A stretch of DNA of 64,000 bases. Source: Polaribacter vadi. GTDB lineage: Bacteria; Bacteroidota; Bacteroidia; Flavobacteriales; Flavobacteriaceae. This document shows positions 54,650-63,824 of the stretch, one piece after another (the stretch's first letter is position 1; each line of letters starts with the position of its first letter). The stretch spans positions 42,059 to 106,058 of the forward strand of contig NZ_JAHKQL010000009.1 of the NCBI RefSeq assembly GCF_018861005.1. Direction: 5' to 3'. Both the position numbers and the translations under genes were made by a program. Below the pieces are notes generated by a model, which did not search any database, had not been told where the DNA came from, and saw only the letters and a program-made list of their open reading frames with translations.

Positions 54650-55252
54650 TTATTCAGTCATTAAATCAGAAAATGAATGTAAGTTTTCTTTTTTGTAGAT
54701 AATTTTGTCAATAACATCAGTAGCTTTTTTAAGACGACTTTCTTTATTTCCTTTTAATAAAATGTAGTTACAATTATGATCTTTTAATGCTTTTTCGAAT
54801 GCGTTAAACATTTCTAAACGTTGTTCTGGTCTATCTCTTAAATCATCTTCTTCCCAAGGTGTGTCTATGTAAGTTAAGAGATACAAATCATATTGATTTA
54901 TTGTAGCTGCTTCATCAAGTTTTTCATCAACAAAACCACCATAAAACTCTTGAGAATACACTTTGGTTTCTAGCAAATCTGTATCGCAAATTAAAATTTT
55001 ATCTGCTTTTTTTGCTAGTTTGTTTTCAAGTTTCATTTGTCCAATAGCTATGGGTAGTAAGTCATCAGCCTCGCAAATTTTACGTTCATTATTCCACTTG
55101 TTTTGTAAATATTCTCTTGCAAATTCAGGTGCCCATACAGTGTTGTAATAACGTGCTAATTGTTTGGATAGCGTTGTTTTTCCTGTTGATTCAGGGCCGA
55201 ATAAAACAACTTTTACAACGTTTATTGGTTTTTGTCTAAGCTTTTCTTCCAT
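54650..55252 (-). CDS. NadR-type AAA ATPase / ribosylnicotinamide kinase-like
   Basis: 200 residues, cytoplasmic P-loop kinase. Walker A is LFGPESTGKTTLSKQLA (about 17-33), with a second conserved segment ILICDTDLLETKVYSQEFYG and the DLRDRPEQRLEMF lid. It matches the C-terminal kinase domain of NadR, which phosphorylates nicotinamide riboside; the adenylyltransferase and DNA-binding domains are absent. It overlaps the end of pnuC by 31 bases, so transporter and kinase are coupled: uptake followed by trapping through phosphorylation. Given the nearby thiamine-controlled receptor, a thiamine substrate is an alternative. Confidence 0.85.
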   Translation of the reverse strand: MEEKLRQKPINVVKVVLFGPESTGKTTLSKQLARYYNTVWAPEFAREYLQNKWNNERKICEADDLLPIAIGQMKLENKLAKKADKILICDTDLLETKVYSQEFYGGFVDEKLDEAATINQYDLYLLTYIDTPWEEDDLRDRPEQRLEMFNAFEKALKDHNCNYILLKGNKESRLKKATDVIDKIIYKKENLHSFSDLMTE

Positions 55253-55845
55253 GCTAAATAACCTTGTATTGCAAGTATTGTGAAAATTAAATATTGCAAA
55301 GATAACATTCCTAAACCTCTGTATGCGTAAAGTGGTACAGTTATTAAATCAGCAAAAATCCAAAGCGTCCAGTTTTCTATTTTTTTGGTTGCCATAAACC
55401 ACATTGCAGTAAAGAAAATACCTGATGTAAAAATATCTATATAATTTTCAGTTTTTATTTCGTAATCAAAATTTACATAGACAGCATAAGTAACTATCAT
55501 CGTTAAAATAACTAAAACAAGACCTATTATTTTTTCTTTAGATGTAGTTCTAGTTATAGGTACTATAACTTTATCATTTTTAGTTCTAGACCAGTTCCAC
55601 CAACCATAAATACTCATTACAGAATAATAGAAATTCATCATCATATCTCCAAAATACTCAGCTTTGTAAAGCAAGTAAACAGAAATTACAGTGGCAACTA
55701 AACCTGTAGGATACACTAAAATGTTTTCTTTTTTAGCAAACCAAACACTGGCAATACCAAATAAAAAAACAAGGGCTTCTAAAACTATAGAAAATGTAGG
55801 TGTATTTTTATAAGCATTTAAAAAGAAATCAAAAATTTCTGACAT
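55222..55845 (-). CDS. pnuC: PnuC-family vitamin transporter (nicotinamide riboside, possibly thiamine)
   Basis: 207 residues, seven predicted membrane helices. Family motifs include ALVFLFGIASVWFAKKENILVYPTGLVATVISVYLLY, the substrate-site region NFYYSVMSIYGWWNWSR, and the late TLWIFADLITVPLYAYRGL. PnuC proteins move vitamins down a gradient, with trapping by a kinase. The fused reading with the NadR-like kinase favours nicotinamide riboside. Bacteroidota also use PnuC relatives (PnuT) for thiamine, and the nearest vitamin gene here is TPP-controlled, so specificity remains open. First gene of the run. Confidence 0.88.
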   Translation of the reverse strand: MSEIFDFFLNAYKNTPTFSIVLEALVFLFGIASVWFAKKENILVYPTGLVATVISVYLLYKAEYFGDMMMNFYYSVMSIYGWWNWSRTKNDKVIVPITRTTSKEKIIGLVLVILTMIVTYAVYVNFDYEIKTENYIDIFTSGIFFTAMWFMATKKIENWTLWIFADLITVPLYAYRGLGMLSLQYLIFTILAIQGYLAWKKSLDKNQ

Positions 55846-55939
55846 TATGTTTTTGGGTTTTTGTAAATCAAAAGTAAGAAGTTATTTTTTGCATTTACCA
55901 ATCTTTGGAAATTTGTGGCTCAAAACTTTACAACTTATT

Positions 55940-56566
55940 TTAATACGCAAACACACAAGTAAAGCCATCAAACTCTAAAAATTTTACAGTATAAGCATAG
56001 GTTTCTCCATTAAAACGGATTTCACCAGTGGTTTTTTCGTCAGCAAATTTAAAATCAGCAACATAAATATCACGTAAAAAAAGTAGTTTTTTCTTTCCGT
56101 AAATTTTGTACAAACTTTCTTTGGCACCCCAAACAATGGTTAGTTTACTAATTAATGCATCAGCATTTGCAATGGTTTTATACTCTTCAATTGGTGTAAA
56201 TTTATGAGCTATTTTTAAAATTTTATCACGTTGTTTTTCAATATCAATTCCAACTTCTGTTTGTGTAGAATAAATAATAGCTGTAAAATTAAAAGAGTGT
56301 GTAATCGAAATAAAACGTCCTTTATCTAAATGTGGTTTTCCAAATTCATCATAAATTAAATCAGCATCAGTTAAATTAATTTCTTTTAACAAATGCCTTA
56401 TAGATAAAAATCCTTTTTGATGTAAATCTGATTTCATCAAATTAAATCTAGCAAGATTCTTTTCGGTTAAAGAAATTCCAGCTTTTAATTCATCAATAGA
56501 TTCTTCGATTTTCCAGATAAAAACTTTCGTTTCTGGGCTGATAGTTAATGTTTTGTAAAGAGCCAT
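55940..56566 (-). CDS. 4'-phosphopantetheinyl transferase (Sfp-type)
   Basis: 208 residues. It transfers phosphopantetheine from CoA to carrier proteins. Motifs: ISITHSFNF (P-loop-like histidine region), the metal residues D108 and E110 in EVGIDIEKQRDK, and WGAKESLYK with W146, E150 and K154. The length and two-subdomain layout are of the longer Sfp/AcpT type rather than the 120-residue AcpS. It is divergent from ahcY and unlinked to any polyketide or peptide synthase here, so it may serve fatty-acid carrier proteins. Confidence 0.9.
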   Translation of the reverse strand: MALYKTLTISPETKVFIWKIEESIDELKAGISLTEKNLARFNLMKSDLHQKGFLSIRHLLKEINLTDADLIYDEFGKPHLDKGRFISITHSFNFTAIIYSTQTEVGIDIEKQRDKILKIAHKFTPIEEYKTIANADALISKLTIVWGAKESLYKIYGKKKLLFLRDIYVADFKFADEKTTGEIRFNGETYAYTVKFLEFDGFTCVFAY

Positions 56567-56586
56567 ATATTTTAAATTCTATGTCG

Positions 56587-56594
56587 TAACTTTG
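56587..56594 (+). promoter_or_regulatory. -7 box of ahcY
   Basis: TAACTTTG matches the -7 consensus 34 bases before the ahcY ATG. No -33 element stands out, and I see no SAM or SAH riboswitch in the 62-base gap. Confidence 0.5.
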
Positions 56595-56628
56595 CAGTCG
56601 CAAAAAACAGACAATAAATATACATAAT

Positions 56629-57942
56629 ATGAGCACAAAAACAGCTTACGTACCATTTAAAGTTAAAGATATTTCTTTAGCAGATTGGGGTAGAAAAGAA
56701 ATTGAATTGGCAGAAGCAGAAATGCCAGGATTAATGAGTTTAAGAGAAGAGTATGGAGATTCTCAACCTTTAAAGGGAGCTAGAATTGCAGGTTGTTTGC
56801 ACATGACAATTCAAACCGCTGTTTTAATTGAAACTTTACAAGCTTTAGGAGCAGAAGTTACTTGGAGTTCTTGTAATATTTTCTCTACTCAAGACCAAGC
56901 TGCTGCTGCAATTGCTGCAACAGGAACACCTGTGTATGCTTGGAAAGGAATGAACGAAGTAGAATTTGATTGGTGTATAGAGCAAACCTTATTTTTTGGT
57001 GAAGACAAAAAGCCATTAAATATGATTTTAGATGATGGTGGAGATTTAACTAATATGGTTTTAGATAAATATCCAGAATTAGCTGCAGGAATCAATGGTT
57101 TATCAGAAGAAACAACGACAGGAGTTCACAGACTTTACGAAAGAGTAAAAAACGGAACGTTACCAATGCCAGCAATCAATATTAATGATTCTGTAACAAA
57201 ATCTAAATTCGATAATAAATATGGTTGTAAAGAATCTGCAGTAGATGCAATTCGTAGAGCAACAGATATTATGTTAGCAGGTAAAAGAGTTGTAGTTTGT
57301 GGTTATGGAGATGTTGGTAAAGGTACAGCTGCTTCTTTTAAAGGTGCAGGTTCTATTGTAACTGTTACAGAAATCGACCCAATTTGTGCTTTACAAGCAG
57401 CTATGGACGGTTTTGAGGTAAAACGTTTAGAAACTGTAATGGGTAATGCAGACATTATTATTACAACAACAGGAAATAAAGATATTGTAACTGGTAAACA
57501 TTTTTCTGCTTTAAAAGACAAAACAATTGTTTGTAATATAGGTCATTTTGATAACGAATTAGATATTGCTTGGTTAAACGAAAATCATGGTGATTCTAAA
57601 GTAGAAATTAAGCCTCAAGTAGATAAATATACAATTGATGGTAATGATATTATTATTTTAGCAGAAGGACGTTTGGTAAATTTAGGATGTGCAACTGGTC
57701 ATCCAAGTTTTGTAATGTCTAACTCATTTACAAACCAAACTTTGGCTCAAATGGAACTTTGGAATAATGCAGATGCTTACGGAAACGAAGTGTATATGTT
57801 ACCAAAACATTTAGATGAAAAAGTAGCAAAATTACACCTAGAAAAAATAGGAGTAGAGCTAACAGAATTACGTAATGACCAAGCAGAATATATTGGTGTT
57901 ACTGTAGAGGGGCCATATAAACCTGAGCATTATCGTTACTAA
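56629..57942 (+). CDS. ahcY: Adenosylhomocysteinase
   Basis: 437 residues. It splits S-adenosylhomocysteine into homocysteine and adenosine to restart the methyl cycle. Key stretches: [20 protein letters not shown] near the N-terminus, [37 protein letters not shown], and the NAD loop [22 protein letters not shown] with EIDPI. Late stretches are [31 protein letters not shown] and the terminal [10 protein letters not shown], which completes the cofactor site. It lacks the ~40-residue insertion of plant and some bacterial forms. Monocistronic, ending in a hairpin region at 58028-58083. Confidence 0.98.
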   Translation: MSTKTAYVPFKVKDISLADWGRKEIELAEAEMPGLMSLREEYGDSQPLKGARIAGCLHMTIQTAVLIETLQALGAEVTWSSCNIFSTQDQAAAAIAATGTPVYAWKGMNEVEFDWCIEQTLFFGEDKKPLNMILDDGGDLTNMVLDKYPELAAGINGLSEETTTGVHRLYERVKNGTLPMPAININDSVTKSKFDNKYGCKESAVDAIRRATDIMLAGKRVVVCGYGDVGKGTAASFKGAGSIVTVTEIDPICALQAAMDGFEVKRLETVMGNADIIITTTGNKDIVTGKHFSALKDKTIVCNIGHFDNELDIAWLNENHGDSKVEIKPQVDKYTIDGNDIIILAEGRLVNLGCATGHPSFVMSNSFTNQTLAQMELWNNADAYGNEVYMLPKHLDEKVAKLHLEKIGVELTELRNDQAEYIGVTVEGPYKPEHYRY

Positions 57943-57993
57943 ACTTTAGCTTTTAGTCGTTGGTAATTAGTGACTAATTCAATGAAATCTGTC

Positions 57994-58014
57994 ATTCCCA
58001 ACTTGATTGGGAAT
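57994..58014. repeat. ATTCCCA-N7-TGGGAAT palindromic repeat
   Basis: ATTCCCA (57994-58000) and TGGGAAT (58008-58014) flank seven bases in the context TGTCATTCCC...GGGAATCC. This resembles the short dRS3-like repeat cores scattered between genes in other bacteria. It lies in the 343-base gene-free stretch 57943-58285, downstream of ahcY. Confidence 0.6.
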
Positions 58015-58027
58015 CCAAATAACTGCA

Positions 58028-58083
58028 AAAATCCTTTTAATAGAACTGAATGTATTTCAGTTTCATTGAAAGGGTTTTCTTTT
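58028..58083 (+). terminator. Long hairpin, probable ahcY terminator
   Basis: The arms 58028-58050 and 58055-58078 are complementary over more than 20 positions with a few mismatches, around a TGTA loop. A T-rich run (TTTTCTTTTTTC) follows. It is 85 bases after the ahcY stop, beyond the ATTCCCA repeat. The rest of the gap up to 58285 is featureless to me. Confidence 0.6.
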
Positions 58084-58285
58084 TTCAAGTCAACTAGAAA
58101 CGATTGTTGCAATCTCTTACATCGAAATCACGTTAATTATTTATCAACATACTTAATTAATTATATAATATCAAGAGTTAATTGTTAGAGAAAATTTAAT
58201 GACAATAATCAAAGAAGTGCATCAGTAATATTAGTAATTCTGATATAGAAGTTGACAAGTTGAAAATTGAAGTATAATAGTTAAT

Positions 58286-59944
58286 TTATAATCTACATTT
58301 TCTATTTAACATATCATTTCTAGATGGGTTATACCCATTGTTAGTTGCCCAAGCAAAACCATTCTCTAAACTAACAACTGAGAATAAATTATTTAAACCA
58401 CAAAAATCCGTAAGATTACTATTAAAATTTATTGATATTTTACCGTAGCTGAACTTATAATTTTCTAGAGGATTTAAATCAAGTAGTTTAGGATTTGTAC
58501 TTATTATTATATCATGCCTAACATTATAATTTTCATTAAAATTGACATTTTGAATTCCAGTTAAATAGACGAGGTTGTCATTTCGAGCAATTGATATGTT
58601 ATTTAATTTAGTAAGTGATTCTAGCCCTTCTAGCGAAGTAATATTTTCATTATCAGTAATACTAACTGAACCAGCTTCTTCTAAACTATCAAAACCAATT
58701 AAATTTATAGGGTTGTTTTCTACTATAACAAAATCGGATACAGTTTTTAAATTATGTAAGCCTCTGTAATTTTCTAATAAAGTAAGTCCAATTATGTATA
58801 AAGAACTTAATGTTTTTATATTCTCTAACCCCTTGAGTTGTCTTAGTTTTTCGTTATTTTCAATCTTAAGAAATCTAACATTAGATAAACTTTTTAGTTC
58901 TAATGTCTTAAGGTTTGGATTCAAGTTTATATGAACATTAAATTTTACAGTTTCAAGGTTTTGAAGCCCCTCAACACTTTCTAAAGAATTATTAGAAGTT
59001 ACAAAAACATCATATAAAGATTTTATTTTAATAAACCCATCTAGGTTTTTCAATAAAGGGTTATTAGTTATGGTTAAAATTAAATTTTCGTTGGTAGTTG
59101 TTAACTTTTGTAAACTGTTTATATTGTCGAGTTTAGTTTTATTAATTATTAACCTATCACCTTGAATTCGAATTAAATCAGATAATTTAGATATGTCTGT
59201 AATATCATTATCACTAACATTATTAGGGAAATTTCCAATTATTAAATCACCAGTAATTACGTTATAGCATCGTTTAGCGAATTCATTAACTTCATCTTGT
59301 GATTGCAAATGCACATCACCATCAAAAATTTTCTCTTCAGTAGTAAAAGAAAAAGTCTTAGTTAATGTTTTTTCATCAGGATTTATAGCGATAATTTTTC
59401 CATTATAATTGGTTAACCCCTTTAGTTCACCAAAAGTGAAATTGAGATGATTTGTTTTTTCAGCAACTAAAGAATCATTTAAAAAAACATTGTAAAGGAT
59501 TTCTCTATTAATTGTATCTGTTGATTTTGTCCAATTAACACCAGAATAAATAGGATTTTTAGAATTTATTGAGATATTAAAATCAGACGGATAAGGAAAA
59601 GTAAAGGTTCTTAATGAAAAAACAGCTTTTGTCTGATTTCCTAATGAATCATTAGCAACAACTTCTCCTGAATAAAATGAATTCTCATTTAGGTTAGTGA
59701 TTGTGTAGTTTCTACTGTAATAAATAGAGTCTTTTATCAATCTATTTTCAAGAAGAATATTATAATAAACTTTATCATTTTCTGGATCTATTGACTCAGT
59801 CCATTTAATTCTAGCTGTAGAAAAGTTTAAATTTTCTGTTTCAACTTCAAAACTAGTGGGAGATTCATTAAATATATTTTCATTTTCACAACTTAGAACA
59901 ACAGAAAATATAGTTATATATAGAAGTACTTTTAAATTTTTCAC
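58286..59944 (-). CDS. Lipoprotein with two FN3-like domains and leucine-rich L-domain repeats
   Basis: 552 residues starting at GTG 59944, which gives a good lipoprotein signal (LLYITIFSVVLSC, C19). Residues 30-112 and 117-202 are two fibronectin-type-III-like modules (ARIKWTESIDPENDKVYYNILL; GVNWTKSTDTINREILYNVFL). From about 210 to the end is an array of about ten leucine-rich repeats of the receptor-L-domain kind, with the unit (L)xxLxNLxxVxxFxIxxNxxL: GLENIKTLSSLYI, GLHNLKTVSDFVIVENNP, GLESLTKLNNISIARND. It is probably a surface protein for adhesion or recognition. There is no Por-type C-terminal sorting domain. It is divergent from the transporter gene 33 bases away. Confidence 0.82.
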   Translation of the reverse strand: MKNLKVLLYITIFSVVLSCENENIFNESPTSFEVETENLNFSTARIKWTESIDPENDKVYYNILLENRLIKDSIYYSRNYTITNLNENSFYSGEVVANDSLGNQTKAVFSLRTFTFPYPSDFNISINSKNPIYSGVNWTKSTDTINREILYNVFLNDSLVAEKTNHLNFTFGELKGLTNYNGKIIAINPDEKTLTKTFSFTTEEKIFDGDVHLQSQDEVNEFAKRCYNVITGDLIIGNFPNNVSDNDITDISKLSDLIRIQGDRLIINKTKLDNINSLQKLTTTNENLILTITNNPLLKNLDGFIKIKSLYDVFVTSNNSLESVEGLQNLETVKFNVHINLNPNLKTLELKSLSNVRFLKIENNEKLRQLKGLENIKTLSSLYIIGLTLLENYRGLHNLKTVSDFVIVENNPINLIGFDSLEEAGSVSITDNENITSLEGLESLTKLNNISIARNDNLVYLTGIQNVNFNENYNVRHDIIISTNPKLLDLNPLENYKFSYGKISINFNSNLTDFCGLNNLFSVVSLENGFAWATNNGYNPSRNDMLNRKCRL

Positions 59945-59977
59945 AATTAAAATTTATTTTTGTTCAAAATTACAAAA

Positions 59978-61408
59978 ATGCAACCCACCAAAAAAATAGG
60001 ATTACTTCTAGGACCATTATTATTTTTCATCATTCACTTTTTACCAATAACCTTGGTGTCCCAAAAAGGAGATGCAGTTATTGGAGTAGCTGTTTGGATG
60101 GTTGTTTGGTGGATTACAGAAACCGTAAATATTGCAGTTACAGCTTTATTGCCACTAATCCTTTTTCCGCTTTTAAAAGTCATGCCAATTGCAGATGTTG
60201 GCGCAAATTATGGAAGTCCAATTATCTTTTTATTCTTTGGTGGTTTTATTTTGGCTTTGGCTTTAGAAAAAGTAAACTTGCATAGAAGAATTGCTTTAAC
60301 TATTGTAAAATTAACAGGCACAACTCCAGAAAAAGTAGTGTTGGGTTTTATGTTAGCAACTGCTTTTATGAGCATGTGGATTAGCAATACAGCAAGTACA
60401 GTAGTTATGTTACCAATAGCAATATCAGTAATAAAATTGTTAATAGATGATAAAGATGGTTTTACAAAAGGCGATAAAAACTTTGCACTAAGTATTATGT
60501 TAGGCATCGCTTTTGCTGCAAATGCAGGTGGAATAGCAACAGTTATTGGTACACCTCCAAACTCGGTTTTAATTGGGTTGTTAGAGAATCAATATAACAT
60601 TCAAATCTCATTTTTAACCTGGATGAGTTTTGGTTTGCCTTTTTCTGTCTTAATGATAACTGCAGTTTATTTTGTTCTTGTAAAATGGATGTTTCCTTGT
60701 AAAGGAATTGTGTTTACATCATCAGCAAACTTAATTCATCACGAATTAGAGAAACTAGGCAAAATTTCATCCGAAGAAAAAAGAGTGTTGGTCATTTTTG
60801 CAATCACCGTTTTTTTATGGATTTCAAGAACCTTAATTAATAGTGTTTTTCCTGGTTTAAAGTTGTCTGATACAATTATTAGTTTAATTGGTGCAGTTGC
60901 TTTATTTGCAATTCCTTTAAGTTTTAAAAAAGACAATTTTATATTAGAATGGAAAGATACTAGCAAATTGGCTTGGGGAATTTTACTGCTTTTTGGTGGT
61001 GGTTTGGCATTAGCAAAAGGAATGGCTTCTAGTGGTTTAGTTGCTCTAATTACAGATACAATTGCTTCTGGCGAGTTTAATGTTTTATTTACTGTTTCTT
61101 TGTTGATTGTTTTAATGCTTTTTATGACGGAATTAATGAGTAATGTGGCTTTGGTAGCTGTTTTAGCACCCATTGTTGCTGGTATTGCAATTGGGTTAAA
61201 TATTCCTATTTTAAATTTGTTAATTCCTGTAACTATGGCAAGTAGTTGTGCCTTTATGTTGCCAATGGCAACTCCACCAAATGCAATTGTTTTTGCAAGT
61301 GGTTATGTAAAAGTAAATCAAATGGTTAGGGCAGGAGTAATTTTAAATGTTATTGCAGTTTGCTTATTGATTTTATATTATCAATTTGTAATTCCTCTTT
61401 TCTTTTGA
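59978..61408 (+). CDS. DASS/SLC13-family sodium:anion symporter
   Basis: 476 residues from ATG 59978 (an upstream TTG at 59960 is unlikely). Eleven to twelve helices. The first helix-hairpin carries the SNT-type sodium motif in MSMWISNTASTVVMLPIA. The second half repeats it as TELMSNVALVAVLAPIV, followed by the SSCAFMLPMATPPNAIVFASG segment typical of dicarboxylate transporters. It probably imports succinate, malate, fumarate or sulfate-like anions with sodium, as expected in a marine bacterium. Substrate not resolvable. Convergent with the AEC-like gene. Confidence 0.92.
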   Translation: MQPTKKIGLLLGPLLFFIIHFLPITLVSQKGDAVIGVAVWMVVWWITETVNIAVTALLPLILFPLLKVMPIADVGANYGSPIIFLFFGGFILALALEKVNLHRRIALTIVKLTGTTPEKVVLGFMLATAFMSMWISNTASTVVMLPIAISVIKLLIDDKDGFTKGDKNFALSIMLGIAFAANAGGIATVIGTPPNSVLIGLLENQYNIQISFLTWMSFGLPFSVLMITAVYFVLVKWMFPCKGIVFTSSANLIHHELEKLGKISSEEKRVLVIFAITVFLWISRTLINSVFPGLKLSDTIISLIGAVALFAIPLSFKKDNFILEWKDTSKLAWGILLLFGGGLALAKGMASSGLVALITDTIASGEFNVLFTVSLLIVLMLFMTELMSNVALVAVLAPIVAGIAIGLNIPILNLLIPVTMASSCAFMLPMATPPNAIVFASGYVKVNQMVRAGVILNVIAVCLLILYYQFVIPLFF

Positions 61409-61440
61409 TAATTCTAAGTTGATGTATCATTAAAATCATA

Positions 61441-61477
61441 AATCTGAGCCTGTTTAAAATTTAAACAAGCACAGATT
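61441..61477. terminator. Hairpin between convergent transporter genes
   Basis: AATCTG...TGTTTAAA (61441-61458) pairs with TTTAAACA...CAGATT (61460-61477) in an almost complete 37-base palindrome. Neither side has a strong T run, so it is a weak or factor-assisted terminator. Confidence 0.5.
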
Positions 61478-61487
61478 AATGAAAAGA

Positions 61488-62630
61488 TTATTTATCAGCT
61501 AAAAACTCAACTGAGTTTTTTTTTGATGTATTTACATCATTTTTAGAAATAGAAAAATTAGATTTTACTTTTATGATTATCGGATAAAATAATCCGATTG
61601 CAGATAAACATCCGCCTAAAAGTAAGATATTATTAATGTTAGTAAACGTATTGCCAGCTGTTAAAATTCCTAAAATAAGAATTACAGAAATGGGTAAAGA
61701 GAGTGCTAAAATTGATAAAGCAAAATTAGTATCGAATGTTTTTTCTGGTGTGTTTTCTTTTTCCTCTTTATTATTTACTGCAGAAATATGAGCAAAAGGC
61801 CAAAAACTAGCAGAACTTAAAGAAAAAGCAATCATTACCAAAATGTCTTTTTGTATTGTAATATCTGCAAAGAAAATGATGCCAGCAATTAAAAATAGTG
61901 TAAAACCTGCTCTTAAAAGTAATAAAGAAAACAATTGAAAAAATTGTTGCTTTTTAAATTTTACAGCCAAACCTATAAAAAGAAGTACTAAAGGCGTCAT
62001 AATATAACTTAATCTAGTTAATGTACTTGATAAAAAGTTCGGAATTTTATCTAAAGTAATGCCAAAGGAAACTAGTATTAATGCTACTATTATAAATAAA
62101 TTTACAGGTTCGTATAGCAATGTTTTTGCTAGAGATTTTAGTTTTGTTTTAAGCGAATTAGCTTCAAAATCTGCATTTTTATAGTGCCATTTTAAGGCTA
62201 CTAAATATAGCAGAAATAGTACAAAAAATTTGTTTCCTAAATCAGCCATTGCAGCTTTTGCTAAAGACCCATCACCTAAAAACTCTAAAATAAATGGAAA
62301 ACAAGACAAACCTGGTGCTAAAGATGATATTAATAACCTTGCACTTCTTCCTTTATCAGAATTCATTTTAATGCCAATTAGCGAGAGTAAAATAGGCGTA
62401 ATTGCAAATAGAATAATGTTTAACCCTAATGCCAATACAGGAAAAAGGATTAGGTTACCATCAATTTTTACTTTTAAAAGTGCAATAAAAATGGTTGCAG
62501 GTAAAGCTATGGTTAGAATTAAACTTTTAATTCCGTTTGTTTCATTACCAACAGAAATCTTCTTTTTTAAAAGAACACCTATAAAGATAAAAAGTAAAAA
62601 TGAAATGGATTTTTCTAAAGCTCCATCCAT
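61488..62630 (-). CDS. AEC-family (auxin efflux carrier-like) permease
   Basis: 380 residues with about ten helices in two five-helix halves, the arrangement of the AEC/bile-acid superfamily. Features: SISFLLFIFIGVLLKKKI in helix 1, LPATIFIALL in the unwound second helix, a central charged loop (KWHYKNADFEANSLKTKLKS), and the mirror stretch TPLVLLFIGLAVKF. It exports or imports organic anions or amino-acid derivatives; the substrate is unknown. It starts three bases after the Tat-exported aminotransferase gene, so the two form a unit and may act on the same compound. Confidence 0.72.
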   Translation of the reverse strand: MDGALEKSISFLLFIFIGVLLKKKISVGNETNGIKSLILTIALPATIFIALLKVKIDGNLILFPVLALGLNIILFAITPILLSLIGIKMNSDKGRSARLLISSLAPGLSCFPFILEFLGDGSLAKAAMADLGNKFFVLFLLYLVALKWHYKNADFEANSLKTKLKSLAKTLLYEPVNLFIIVALILVSFGITLDKIPNFLSSTLTRLSYIMTPLVLLFIGLAVKFKKQQFFQLFSLLLLRAGFTLFLIAGIIFFADITIQKDILVMIAFSLSSASFWPFAHISAVNNKEEKENTPEKTFDTNFALSILALSLPISVILILGILTAGNTFTNINNILLLGGCLSAIGLFYPIIIKVKSNFSISKNDVNTSKKNSVEFLADK

Positions 62631-62633
62631 AAA

Positions 62634-63824
62634 TTAGGCAAAAATTTCTGTGATTGCTTTGGTAAAGGTTTTCATTTCATCCATAGTACCAATACTAACT
62701 CTACACCAATCTTTGTCCCAAAATTTAAAAGCTCTTACAGCAACATTTTTACCATAAATTTCTTTTAAGAATTTTTTACCTGTCATTGGTATTTCAAAAA
62801 TAATAAAGTTGGTTTCAGATGGTAAATAAGAATAATTATTTTCTTTTAAATAAGACATTGTGTAATCTCTTGCATCTGCAATTTTAGTTTTACACATATC
62901 TAAAAAATCGGTATTTTCTAAACTAGTAGTTGCTGCAGCTATTGATGGACCAGTTATACCCATTCCACCTCTAGTAATTTCAGAAATAATATCTAAAGTT
63001 TCTTTTTTACCAATTGCATAGCCAATTCTTAAACCAGCCATTCCATGAATTTTAGAAAAAGTTCTGGCAACAATTACGTTTTTGCCTTCTGCAACTAAAG
63101 AATTCATAGAATCTTTAATTCCATTTTTAGACAATTCAATATATGCTTCATCTACAAATACAGGCACTTTTTCAGAAACTCTGCTACAAAATTCTTTTAA
63201 TTTTTTTGCGTCTGTAATAGAACCAGTTGGGTTATTTGGGTTACAGATATATACTAGTTTGGTGTCTTCATCAATACCAGCTTCCATTGCATCTAAATCG
63301 TGCTGAGCATCATCTAGTAACTTATAAGATTTCCATTTACCACCTACAGATTTAGCAACTACAATTAAAGACATGTAACTTGGGTCTGCACTAACTACAT
63401 TACCTCCATTTTGAAACAAAACCATAGCCACTTTTTCTAATAAATCAGAAGAGCCAGGTCCCATTAAAATTTGATTTTGGTCAATACCTTCGTTTTTAGC
63501 AATTTTAGCTTTTAAATTGGTTAATGTTTTCCAAGAATATCGATTTCCGTTAAAAACTTCTTTTTGAAAAGCTTCTGCAGATTTTGGTGGTGGCCCATAA
63601 GGATTTTCGTTAGCTCTTAAAATAGTTAATGAAGCCTCTTCTTTAATGATAGGAGGGGTAAACTCATTAAAATAATTGTTAGAATTGTATAAGAAAGTTC
63701 GGTTTTCTTTTTGAGCAGTTAATACATTGCTACTCCAAATTTCGTGCGGTACAAGAGCTAAAGCGCCTAAAGTTAAAGTTCCTTTTTTTAACCAATCGCG
63801 TCTGCTAAAGTTTGTTGTTTTCAT
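62634..63824 (-). CDS. Tat-exported PLP-dependent aminotransferase, HisC-like fold
   Basis: 396 residues. The N-terminus MKTTNFSRRDWLKKGTLTLGALALVP has the twin arginines (R8, R9) and hydrophobic stretch of a Tat signal. The rest is a class I/II aminotransferase related to histidinol-phosphate aminotransferase. It shows LRANENPYGPPPKS, MGPGSSDLLEKVA, CNPNNPTGS, VDEAYIELS, PLP lysine K258 in ARTFSKIHGMAGLRIGYA, and the terminal CRVSIGTMDEM. Export of a folded cofactor enzyme is consistent with Tat. A periplasmic aminotransferase is unusual; the partner permease downstream suggests handling of an amino acid outside the cell. There is no his operon nearby, so it is probably not the histidine pathway enzyme. 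Confidence 0.88.
   Translation of the reverse strand: MKTTNFSRRDWLKKGTLTLGALALVPHEIWSSNVLTAQKENRTFLYNSNNYFNEFTPPIIKEEASLTILRANENPYGPPPKSAEAFQKEVFNGNRYSWKTLTNLKAKIAKNEGIDQNQILMGPGSSDLLEKVAMVLFQNGGNVVSADPSYMSLIVVAKSVGGKWKSYKLLDDAQHDLDAMEAGIDEDTKLVYICNPNNPTGSITDAKKLKEFCSRVSEKVPVFVDEAYIELSKNGIKDSMNSLVAEGKNVIVARTFSKIHGMAGLRIGYAIGKKETLDIISEITRGGMGITGPSIAAATTSLENTDFLDMCKTKIADARDYTMSYLKENNYSYLPSETNFIIFEIPMTGKKFLKEIYGKNVAVRAFKFWDKDWCRVSIGTMDEMKTFTKAITEIFA

Noticed and set aside
56567..56628. SAM or SAH riboswitch ahead of ahcY
   Set aside because: The gap is only 62 bases and shows none of the conserved helices.
57970..58188. 72-residue plus-strand frame after ahcY
   Set aside because: It runs straight through the ATTCCCA repeat and the long hairpin, with Cys/Asn-rich nonsense composition and no plausible domain.
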